Assembly: GCA_045628865.1 (NCBI GenBank)
Contig: JAZQQB010000085.1
Location: 1 to 12,403 of the forward strand
Direction of reading: 5' to 3'
Source of the DNA: JAZQQB01 sp045628865
GTDB taxonomy: Bacteria; Bacillota; Clostridia; Lachnospirales; Lachnospiraceae
DNA length: 12,403 bases
Within the stretch, counting starts at the first letter, position 1. Each line of letters opens with the position of its first letter. Position numbers and translations under genes: made by a program. Below the pieces are notes generated by a model. That model was given only the letters and a program-made list of their open reading frames with translations, was not told where the DNA came from and did no database searches. Shown here piece after piece: positions 7,022 to 12,403 of this stretch.

Positions 7022-7040
7022 TGTAAAAATCAATTTACAT
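7021..7040. repeat. AT-rich palindrome in the intergenic region
   Basis: ATGTAAA (7021-7027) and TTTACAT (7034-7040) form a perfect 7-bp inverted repeat with a 6-nt spacer, directly after the terminator and about 135 bp upstream of the next -35 box. It could be a protein-binding site or part of the transcript-end structure; nothing identifies a binding protein. Between 7041 and 7174 I see only AT-rich sequence with no supported gene. Confidence 0.3.
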
Positions 7041-7174
7041 TTAGAAACAGGAGAAAAATAGTTGTTAAAATGCACAAAGAAAATAAGAAAACGATTTTGT
7101 TTGTGTAGAAATGTCACAAAACGTGATAACAGCTAGTACTTTTTTTCTATCTTTAAATTTTTTTAAAATTAGAC

Positions 7175-7204
7175 TTGTAAACGTAAATTAGTTCGTTATA
7201 TAAT
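7175..7204 (+). promoter_or_regulatory. SigA-type promoter of the receiver/HPr-like gene cluster
   Basis: The -35 box TTGTAA (7175-7180) and a perfect -10 box TATAAT (7199-7204) are 18 bp apart, in a very AT-rich setting with T- and A-tracts upstream that could act as an UP element. Transcription should start near 7211, leaving a leader of about 200 nt. Confidence 0.75.
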
Positions 7205-7210
7205 GTGATT

Positions 7211-7408
7211 ACAAACAAAAAAAGAGCGAATTTCTTGGGGAGGAAGCGTTCTTTCGTAAAATACAAATAGTCGACTGTTTGTATTTTTCGTAGGGTTTGC
7301 AAAAGATGTATGGTTTGTTGGCAACGACATTACTTCTTGGGGTGGGATCCAAGAAGTTGAAGGGAGATGGTTTTGTCTTCCTGATATCGTTCCATGGGGG
7401 GTGCGATA
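7211..7408 (+). promoter_or_regulatory. Long structured leader with duplicated pairing motif, candidate cis-regulatory RNA
   Basis: Three clear structures are visible. First, AAAATACAAATAG (7258-7270) and its partner 7275-7287 form 13 continuous pairs (one G-U) around a TCGA loop, with a T-run in the 3' arm, so it resembles an attenuator. Second, ACTTCTTGG (7332-7340) pairs with CCAAGAAGT (7349-7357). Third, GGGAGA (7362-7367) pairs with TCTTCC (7376-7381). The motif TTCTTGGGGnGG occurs twice (7232-7243 and 7334-7345), so CCAAGAA (7349-7355) could pair with either copy, giving two exclusive folds. I could not match it to a known riboswitch family. Confidence 0.5.
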
Positions 7409-7416
7409 ATGGGTGA
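7306..7416 (+). CDS. Possible 36-residue leader peptide overlapping the receiver gene start
   Basis: ATG 7306 follows AGGG (7292-7295) at a 10-nt spacing and opens a 36-codon frame beginning MYGLLATTLLLGVG. The N-terminal part is hydrophobic and the middle is lysine- and glycine-rich. It ends with TGA at 7414-7416, overlapping the start of the receiver gene (7409) by 8 nt. The layout repeats that of the EAL gene leader. The SD spacing is long and the frame is short enough to arise by chance, so this is a candidate only. If translated, ribosomes would cross and melt the 7332-7357 hairpin. Confidence 0.28.
   Translation: MYGLLATTLLLGVGSKKLKGDGFVFLISFHGGCDNG
7396..7403 (+). promoter_or_regulatory. 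G-rich Shine-Dalgarno site that decides the receiver gene start
   Basis: GGGGGGTG lies just upstream of ATG 7409, 7 nt from the end of its G-run. The in-frame ATG at 7394 runs into this G-run and has no SD of its own, so 7409 is preferred. Confidence 0.65.
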
Positions 7417-7843
7417 GAGGATTCCGAACTTCAACGGTAAACGCCTGTTGATAGTAGAAGATAACCAGTTAAATATGGAAATCTTCAAGGAAATCATCGG
7501 TTTCACAGGGATAGAAATTGATGAAGCGTTTGATGGAGTAGAAGCAATAGAGAAGGTTGCGGAGTCTCCAGAAGGGTATTACAATTTGATATTGTCTGAC
7601 ATACGTATGCTGTACATGAACGGGTATCTGATGACGAATTCGATTCGAAAAATGAACAGAACAGATGTCAAGACCATACCAATTATTGGAATGACTGCTG
7701 ATCGCGAAGAATGTCGACCGGAAGAAGCGATTGAAGCAGGTATGAACGAACAGATTTATAAGCCGTTTGGAGTAGAGGAAATTGTGCCTTTATTTAATCG
7801 GTATATTTTGGAATGTAACGAAAGAGAGGGCGTTACAAGCTAA
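7409..7843 (+). CDS. Stand-alone response-regulator receiver (REC) domain protein
   Basis: This is a 144-residue protein made of a single receiver domain with no output domain. The phosphorylation site is complete: acidic pair E17-D18 (IVEDN), phospho-acceptor Asp64 (LSDIRM), Thr96 (GMTAD) and Lys118 (YKPF). The overall style (VEDNQLNMEI, MNGY, PIIGMTAD, AGMNEQIYKPF) is that of receiver domains attached to hybrid histidine kinases, so it may be a phosphorelay intermediate or a detached module acting through protein contacts. One oddity is that the Pro that normally follows DxxM is replaced by Leu68. No kinase gene is in the window. It is first in a three-gene cluster behind its own promoter and long leader, and 76 nt separate it from the HPr-like gene. 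Confidence 0.9.
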   Translation: MGERIPNFNGKRLLIVEDNQLNMEIFKEIIGFTGIEIDEAFDGVEAIEKVAESPEGYYNLILSDIRMLYMNGYLMTNSIRKMNRTDVKTIPIIGMTADREECRPEEAIEAGMNEQIYKPFGVEEIVPLFNRYILECNEREGVTS

Positions 7844-7853
7844 GATAATGGGG

Positions 7854-7889
7854 GATTTCTTTATCTACAGGGGAAGTAGATCAGAAATC
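7854..7889 (+). promoter_or_regulatory. Strong two-step hairpin between the receiver and HPr-like genes
   Basis: GATTTCT (7854-7860) pairs with AGAAATC (7883-7889), and inside it ATCTAC (7863-7868) pairs with GTAGAT (7876-7881) around the loop AGGGGAA. No T-run follows, so it is not a standard terminator. It could stabilise or set a processing point for the downstream mRNA. The purine loop resembles an SD, and the real SD of the next gene (AGGGG, 7905-7909) lies 16 nt after the hairpin. Confidence 0.5.
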
Positions 7890-7919
7890 TAAAACTATGA
7901 TAAAAGGGGTAAACTGAAT

Positions 7920-8201
7920 ATGACAAAGGCATTGGTAAAGTTGCGAGATCTTGAGAGTGTTTATGCAAATCCCATTGCAGAATTGGTTCAGAGCGCTTGT
8001 CGCTTTGATAGTGATATCCATATTTTGCAGAATGGTAAGGACATAAATGCGAAAAGTATCTTTTCTACAATGAAGTTAAATTTGATGGAAGGAGATATGA
8101 TTGAAGTAACTGCATCTGGGAATGACGAAAGATATGCTTTGGCACAGACTGTAGTGTTTTTAGCTGAAAAGACATCAATTGAACTTGGGGGAGTGATTTA
8201 A
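7920..8201 (+). CDS. HPr-like (Crh-like) protein lacking the phosphorylatable His15
   Basis: The 93-residue protein aligns without gaps to HPr, the PTS phosphocarrier, over about residues 1-85. The HPr active site GLHARPA becomes SVYANPI: position 15 is Tyr instead of His and 17 is Asn instead of Arg. It therefore cannot take phosphate from enzyme I in the usual way. Ser46 in the AKSI motif, the target of HPr kinase in Firmicutes, is kept, as are NGK and the GD turn near 58-59. Bacillus Crh, a catabolite-repression cofactor, has the same logic (Gln15, Ser46), so a Crh-like regulatory role is a reasonable inference. Whether HPr kinase or CcpA contacts survive is unknown. SD AGGGG is 10 nt upstream. 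The stop overlaps the next start (TAATG). Confidence 0.82.
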   Translation: MTKALVKLRDLESVYANPIAELVQSACRFDSDIHILQNGKDINAKSIFSTMKLNLMEGDMIEVTASGNDERYALAQTVVFLAEKTSIELGGVI

Positions 8202-8410
8202 TGGAATTCAGTTTAGACGATTACAAAAAAATGGTTCAGACAAAGATGGACTATGAAATTTTGAATTCGCATGTAGACATGCAATTTGATATATTTCCTG
8301 CGATGCGTTATGATCGTGATTCAGATGAATTGGAAACGATGCAGGATTTGTCCTATCATGTCATTGCGTTCAAAGATGGTACGTATGTGAATTGTCTGGA
8401 TGTAAAGTAG
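8201..8410 (+). CDS. Small acidic protein of unknown function
   Basis: The 69-residue protein starts inside the stop codon of the HPr-like gene (TAATG, one shared base), with a strong SD (GGGGGAG, 8187-8193) 7 nt upstream, so it is almost certainly translated and coupled. I do not recognise a family. It is acidic (about 15 Asp/Glu against 7 Lys/Arg), has one Cys (about residue 65), no signal peptide and no membrane segment. The C-terminal half (SYHVIAFKDGTYVNCLDV) looks like two beta strands with a turn. Tight coupling suggests it works with the HPr-like protein, perhaps as a partner; that is inference from position. Confidence 0.75.
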   Translation: MEFSLDDYKKMVQTKMDYEILNSHVDMQFDIFPAMRYDRDSDELETMQDLSYHVIAFKDGTYVNCLDVK

Positions 8411-8531
8411 GTTCGCGATTGCGATGTGTTAGACTACATGAGTTGTGTTTATTCACCTGTATGAGATGGATTTCCATACGGGAGTATTTGGATACATATG
8501 TGTGAAAATGGGAAAAGAAAAAGAGGGAACG
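8411..8531 (+). other. 3' intergenic stretch without a supported gene
   Basis: Only minor inverted repeats are visible: TCGC-GATT-GCGA (8413-8424), and ATGGA/TCCAT (8466-8477) nested near GTATG/CATAC (8459-8479). They probably belong to the 3' untranslated region of the receiver/HPr-like mRNA. Confidence 0.4.
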
Positions 8532-8578
8532 AAAAAAAGAGGCGTGAAAAATAATTTTTATTTTTCACGCTTCTTTTT
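8532..8578. terminator. Bidirectional intrinsic terminator between convergent units
   Basis: A 15-bp stem (8538-8552 with 8560-8574, one G-U pair, core GGCGTGAAAAAT) is flanked by an A-run before and a T-run after, so it can terminate transcription from either strand. For the plus strand it ends the three-gene signalling cluster. Confidence 0.9.
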
Positions 8579-8582
8579 GGTA

Positions 8583-8614
8583 CAAAATGAGCCTGGGATT
8601 TAGTTCCCAGGCTC
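8583..8614 (-). terminator. Intrinsic terminator of the minus-strand activase gene
   Basis: Perfect 10-bp stem GAGCCTGGGA (8589-8598) with TCCCAGGCTC (8605-8614). Read on the minus strand it is followed by ATTTTGTA. It lies 6 bp after the stop codon of the minus-strand gene. Confidence 0.85.
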
Positions 8615-8620
8615 TAGATG

Positions 8621-11600
8621 TTATTTATTATTACGATTTAAATTCTTTTGTGCGGTTGAAAGCATTAACTTAATTCGGTTCAACTGGTTAACCTCGCTGG
8701 CACCTGGATCGTAGTCGATGGCTACAATGTTGGCTTCCGGATGTTTTGCACGGAGCGCTTTGATAACACCTTTACCAACAACGTGGTTCGGTAAACATCC
8801 AAATGGCTGTGTACATACAATGTTAGGAGCTCCGGCATGGATCAGCTCGATCATTTCACCTGTTAAGAACCAGCCCTCACCTGTCTGGTTACCGATATCT
8901 ACGATTTCCTGTGCATAGGTTACAAGATCTTCAATGTGGCATGGTGGATCAAAATGCTTGCTGGAAGCAAATGCCTTGGAAGCAGCACCTCTGAAGAATT
9001 CCAATGCCTTGATACCAAGACGGGCGTTTCTTGCAGATTTCTTGCTCATACCAAGGTGCTCTGCCTTGTAGATCTGATTGTAGAAGCAGTAGAGCATAAA
9101 GTCTAATAAATCTGGAACAACTGCTTCGGCCCCTTCTGATTCCAAAAGGTCAACTAAGTGGTTATTGGCTGCAGGCATGAACTTAACTAAAATTTCACCA
9201 ACAACACCAACTCGAGGCTTGCGTACATCACTGATTGGTACTGCATCAAAGTCAGCAATGATTTCCTTACACATCTTTTTGAAGGTATGGAATTTACCAA
9301 GTGTTAAGATATTCTTTGCAGTAACAAATTCTGTACATTTCTTTAACCATTTCTGATGTACTTCTTCTACAGAGCCTTTTGTTAATTCATATGGACGCAT
9401 GCGATAGATACAACGCATGAAAATATCACCAAATACACAGGCATAAGCAGCACGCATAAACATGTTGGCGTCAATCTTAAAGCCCGGGTTCGCCTCTAAC
9501 TTAGAAAGGTTTAAGGAAATAACAGGAATCTGAGGATATCCGGCTTTTTCCAAAGCTCTTCTAATGAAGCCGATATAGTTGGTTGCACGACATCCACCAC
9601 CGGTCTGAGACATTATAATGGCAAGATGATCGGTGTCATATTTACCAGATAAAACAGCGTCCATAAACTGTCCAACTACCATCAAAGAAGGATAGCAGGC
9701 ATCGTTGTTTACGTAACGAAGTCCCTGGTTAACAGCCTGTTTGCCATCATTATCCAAAATAACAACATTGTATCCGCAGGCTCTAAAGGCTGGCTGGATC
9801 AAGTCAAAGTGGAGTGGCGACATCTGTGGTGCCAAAATAGTATATTCTTTTCTCATTTCCTCTGTGAAAAGCACACGGTTGTGAGCAGCAGAGGTGATGT
9901 TTCTTTTTTCTTTTTTCTGTTCTTTTACCTTGATAGCAGAGATCAAAGAACGAACTCGGATCCTTGCTGCACCTAAGTTGTTAACTTCGTCGATCTTTAA
10001 GCAGGTATAGATCTTATCGCCACTTGATAAGATGTCATTAACCTGATCTGTGGTAACAGCATCCAAACCACAACCAAAGGAATTTAACTGGATCAGATCA
10101 AGATCATCTCTTGTTTTTACAAAGCTTGCTGCTGCGTATAAACGAGAGTGGTACATCCACTGGTCACTTACGATCAAAGGTCTGTCAGGAGTTCCTAAAT
10201 GAGATACGGAATCCTCTGTTAATACAGCAATATCGTATGAGTTGATCAGTTCAGGAATACCATGGTTGATCTCAGGATCGCAGTGGTAAGGACGACCGGC
10301 CAAAACGATACCACGGCGGTTGTTATCTTTCATATATTGAAGAACTTCCTCACCCTTTTTCTGCATATCTTTATGGGCTGCATCAAGCTCTACCCAGGCA
10401 GCATGAACAGCTTCTTTAATCTCTGAAGCTGGAATTTCAGTGAATTCCTTGATGAGAGCATAGGAAATGGTTTCTTCATCCCTAAAGTTCATAAACGGAT
10501 TACGAAGCGTTGCTTTTCCTAAGGTAATGTCATCTACGTTATTCTTGATGTTCTCAGAATAAGAGGTTACGATAGGGCAGTTGTAGTGGTTGTTAGCGCC
10601 CTTTACTTCGTCTCTTTCATAGAAAAGAGCAGGGTAGAATACGAAATCTACCTTCTGGTTAATGAGCCACTGCACATGTCCATGGGCTAACTTGGCTGGA
10701 TAACATTCTGATTCTGATGGAATGGATTCAATACCAAGTTCGTAAATTTTTCTTGTACTAAGTGGTGAGAGGATTACCTGATATCCTAATTTTGTAAAGA
10801 AGGTATGCCAGAATGGATAGTTCTCGTACATATTAAGAACACGAGGAATACCTACATTTCCACGAGTAGCTTTATCTGGAGTTAAGGATTCATAATCAAA
10901 GAATCTTTTTAACTTATATTCAAAAAGGTTTGGTAAGTTGTTGGCGTTCTTTTGTTTACCAATACCACGTTCACAACGGTTACCGGAAATAAACTGACGG
11001 CCGCCTGAGAAACGGTTGATGGTTAAACGACAGTTGTTGGTACAACCCTGACATTTTGCCATGCTTGTTGAGTACTCTAAAGTATTGATCTCATCAATTG
11101 AGAGCATGGTTGTCTTTTCAGAGTCTTTGTAGTTGTTTCGAGCAATAAGTGCTGCACCAAAGGCACCCATGATACCTGCAATATCAGGTCTGATGGCATC
11201 GCAACCCGCAATACGTTCAAAGGAACGAAGAACCGCATTGTTGTAGAAAGTACCACCCTGAACAACGATGTGGCGTCCTAACTGGGAAGCATCAGATACC
11301 TTGATAACCTTAAATAATGCGTTCTTGATAACGGAATAAGCAAGACCTGCTGAAATATCAGCAACGGAAGCACCTTCTTTTTGTGCCTGTTTTACCTTTG
11401 AGTTCATAAATACGGTACAACGAGTTCCTAAATCGATTGGATTTTCGGCAAAAAGAGCCTCACTTGCAAAATCAGCAACAGAGTAGTTTAAGGATTTTGC
11501 AAAGGTTTCAATGAAGGAACCACAACCGGAAGAGCAGGCTTCATTTAACTGTACGGAATCTACACTCTTATTCTTGATCTTGATACATTTCATATCCTGC

Positions 11601-12403
11601 CCACCGATATCGATGATGCAGTCTACTTCAGGATCAAAGAAAGCAGCAGCATTGTAGTGAGCAACAGTTTCTACTTCACCTTCGTCTAACTGAAGAGCTG
11701 ATTTAATCAAAGCTTCTCCGTAACCTGTTGAGCAGGAACGAACAATCTTGGCATCTTCTGGAAGTAAGCTGTAAATCTCCTGGATGGAACGGATGGTAGT
11801 AGCCAAAGGACTACCATTGTTGTTGGAATAGAAGGAGTACAGCAGGGTACCATCTTCAGCAACAACTGCAGTCTTTGTGGTAGTAGAACCGGCATCAATT
11901 CCTAAGAAGCAGTTTCCGTGATAATTGGTAAGCTCACCCTTTTTTACTGTGTGTGCAGCATGACGGGTTTCAAATTCATCAAAGGCTTTTTTGTCGGCAA
12001 AAAGTGGCTCCATACGCTCTACTTCAAATTCCATCTTAATACCGGTAGAAAGTTTTTCCTGCATTTCATTTAAAGCAAAAGAAACTTCTTCCTTGGCATT
12101 GATAGCAGAACCCATAGCCGCAAAAAGGTGTGAGTTATCTAAGTCAATAATGTGCTCATCATCCAGCTTTAGTGTACGGATGAAAGCAACCTTTAATTCT
12201 GATAAAAAGTGGAGAGGTCCACCTAGGAACGCAACATGTCCACGAATTGGTTTACCACAGGCAAGACCTGAGATGGTCTGGTTTACTACTGCCTGGAAAA
12301 TAGAAGCAGATAAATCTTCCTTGGTAGCACCTTCGTTGACCAAAGGCTGGATATCAGTCTTTGCAAAAACACCACAACGTGCTGCGATTGTGTATAAGGA
12401 TTT
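8621..12403 (-). CDS. Large acyl-CoA dehydratase activase-related protein (BcrAD/BadFG type), 5' end outside the window
   Basis: The reading frame stays open to the right edge: 1260 residues are visible and the start is missing. Family members run to about 1400 or more. Residue numbers here count from the edge. The first ASKHA ATPase domain is present only as its C-terminal part (about 1-100, with SGLACG and FLGGPLHF). A second, complete ASKHA domain (about 165-420) has GIDAGSTTTK, DIGGQD and VVQGGTF. Cys290 (NEACSSGCG) and Cys329 (TRCTVF) correspond to the [4Fe-4S] ligands of HgdC-type activators. A Cys-rich linker follows (C451, C454, C458, C477), then a long region related to the activase-associated DUF2229/2-hydroxyacyl-CoA dehydratase family, with motifs such as FGCGLDA, TGGGCRATN and QPFGCLPNHV. 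Activators of this kind use ATP to push an electron into a dehydratase or reductase. The partner of the fused form is, as far as I know, undefined, and none is encoded here. It is convergent with the plus-strand genes. Confidence 0.88.
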   Translation of the reverse strand, partial: KSLYTIAARCGVFAKTDIQPLVNEGATKEDLSASIFQAVVNQTISGLACGKPIRGHVAFLGGPLHFLSELKVAFIRTLKLDDEHIIDLDNSHLFAAMGSAINAKEEVSFALNEMQEKLSTGIKMEFEVERMEPLFADKKAFDEFETRHAAHTVKKGELTNYHGNCFLGIDAGSTTTKTAVVAEDGTLLYSFYSNNNGSPLATTIRSIQEIYSLLPEDAKIVRSCSTGYGEALIKSALQLDEGEVETVAHYNAAAFFDPEVDCIIDIGGQDMKCIKIKNKSVDSVQLNEACSSGCGSFIETFAKSLNYSVADFASEALFAENPIDLGTRCTVFMNSKVKQAQKEGASVADISAGLAYSVIKNALFKVIKVSDASQLGRHIVVQGGTFYNNAVLRSFERIAGCDAIRPDIAGIMGAFGAALIARNNYKDSEKTTMLSIDEINTLEYSTSMAKCQGCTNNCRLTINRFSGGRQFISGNRCERGIGKQKNANNLPNLFEYKLKRFFDYESLTPDKATRGNVGIPRVLNMYENYPFWHTFFTKLGYQVILSPLSTRKIYELGIESIPSESECYPAKLAHGHVQWLINQKVDFVFYPALFYERDEVKGANNHYNCPIVTSYSENIKNNVDDITLGKATLRNPFMNFRDEETISYALIKEFTEIPASEIKEAVHAAWVELDAAHKDMQKKGEEVLQYMKDNNRRGIVLAGRPYHCDPEINHGIPELINSYDIAVLTEDSVSHLGTPDRPLIVSDQWMYHSRLYAAASFVKTRDDLDLIQLNSFGCGLDAVTTDQVNDILSSGDKIYTCLKIDEVNNLGAARIRVRSLISAIKVKEQKKEKRNITSAAHNRVLFTEEMRKEYTILAPQMSPLHFDLIQPAFRACGYNVVILDNDGKQAVNQGLRYVNNDACYPSLMVVGQFMDAVLSGKYDTDHLAIIMSQTGGGCRATNYIGFIRRALEKAGYPQIPVISLNLSKLEANPGFKIDANMFMRAAYACVFGDIFMRCIYRMRPYELTKGSVEEVHQKWLKKCTEFVTAKNILTLGKFHTFKKMCKEIIADFDAVPISDVRKPRVGVVGEILVKFMPAANNHLVDLLESEGAEAVVPDLLDFMLYCFYNQIYKAEHLGMSKKSARNARLGIKALEFFRGAASKAFASSKHFDPPCHIEDLVTYAQEIVDIGNQTGEGWFLTGEMIELIHAGAPNIVCTQPFGCLPNHVVGKGVIKALRAKHPEANIVAIDYDPGASEVNQLNRIKLMLSTAQKNLNRNNK

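Noticed and set aside
7123..7133. GTGATAACA shared with the rluF promoter region (140-148)
   Set aside because: A nine-base match in AT-rich DNA, without the palindrome seen at 134-147, is likely chance.
8498..8554. Small 18-codon very basic frame (MCENGKRKRG...)
   Set aside because: The SD spacing is poor (about 13 nt), the frame runs into the terminator stem and A-rich sequence gives Lys/Arg codons by chance.
12341..12343. Apparent start of the minus-strand activase gene
   Set aside because: The codon is TTG in the middle of a conserved stretch (KTDIQPLVNEG), and the frame continues to the window edge, so the gene is 5'-truncated by the window rather than starting here.
1..12403. CRISPR arrays, tRNA or rRNA genes, insertion sequences, prophage
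   Set aside because: No regularly spaced repeats, cloverleaf signature, transposase or integrase motifs were seen on either strand.

Overview
The window (about 12.4 kb, AT-rich) looks like the chromosome of a low-GC Firmicute of class Clostridia, most likely Lachnospiraceae. The basis is the very large two-ASKHA activase-like protein, a LigA of the divergent kind I associate with that family, a membrane-anchored GGDEF/EAL protein, and strong SigA-type promoters and Shine-Dalgarno (SD) sites. The genus cannot be read from the sequence. I see no tRNA, rRNA, CRISPR array, insertion sequence or phage gene.

Layout, left to right. (1) Positions 1-80 hold the tail of an upstream unit: a terminator-like hairpin and a second short hairpin. 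(2) A good SigA promoter (99-127) starts a compact plus-strand operon of housekeeping genes with gaps of 11-37 nt: an RluF-type 23S rRNA pseudouridine synthase, an NAD-dependent DNA ligase with an altered adenine pocket, a MetA that its residue 111 marks as a homoserine O-acetyltransferase, and a tRNA-dihydrouridine synthase. (3) A second promoter (4847-4876) drives a structured leader with a possible 31-codon upstream ORF whose stop overlaps (ATGA) the start of a seven-helix membrane protein. That protein has a degenerate GGDEF domain and an intact EAL domain, so it is probably a c-di-GMP phosphodiesterase. It ends in a clear terminator. (4) A third promoter (7175-7204) drives a leader of about 200 nt, with competing hairpins and another possible upstream ORF, then three small genes: a stand-alone response-regulator receiver domain, an HPr-like protein with Tyr at position 15 but Ser at 46, and an unrecognised acidic 69-residue protein. 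(5) Convergent terminators separate this from a minus-strand gene that runs off the right edge and encodes a huge activase/2-hydroxyacyl-CoA dehydratase-related protein.

The first operon is RNA modification, DNA joining and methionine synthesis. The middle of the window is signalling: c-di-GMP turnover, a receiver domain and a Crh-like HPr paralogue, with the two transcription units sharing the same leader plan (strong promoter, hairpins, short ORF overlapping the main start). That region is the best candidate for an undescribed regulatory system. The link between the two units is inference from proximity and architecture only.
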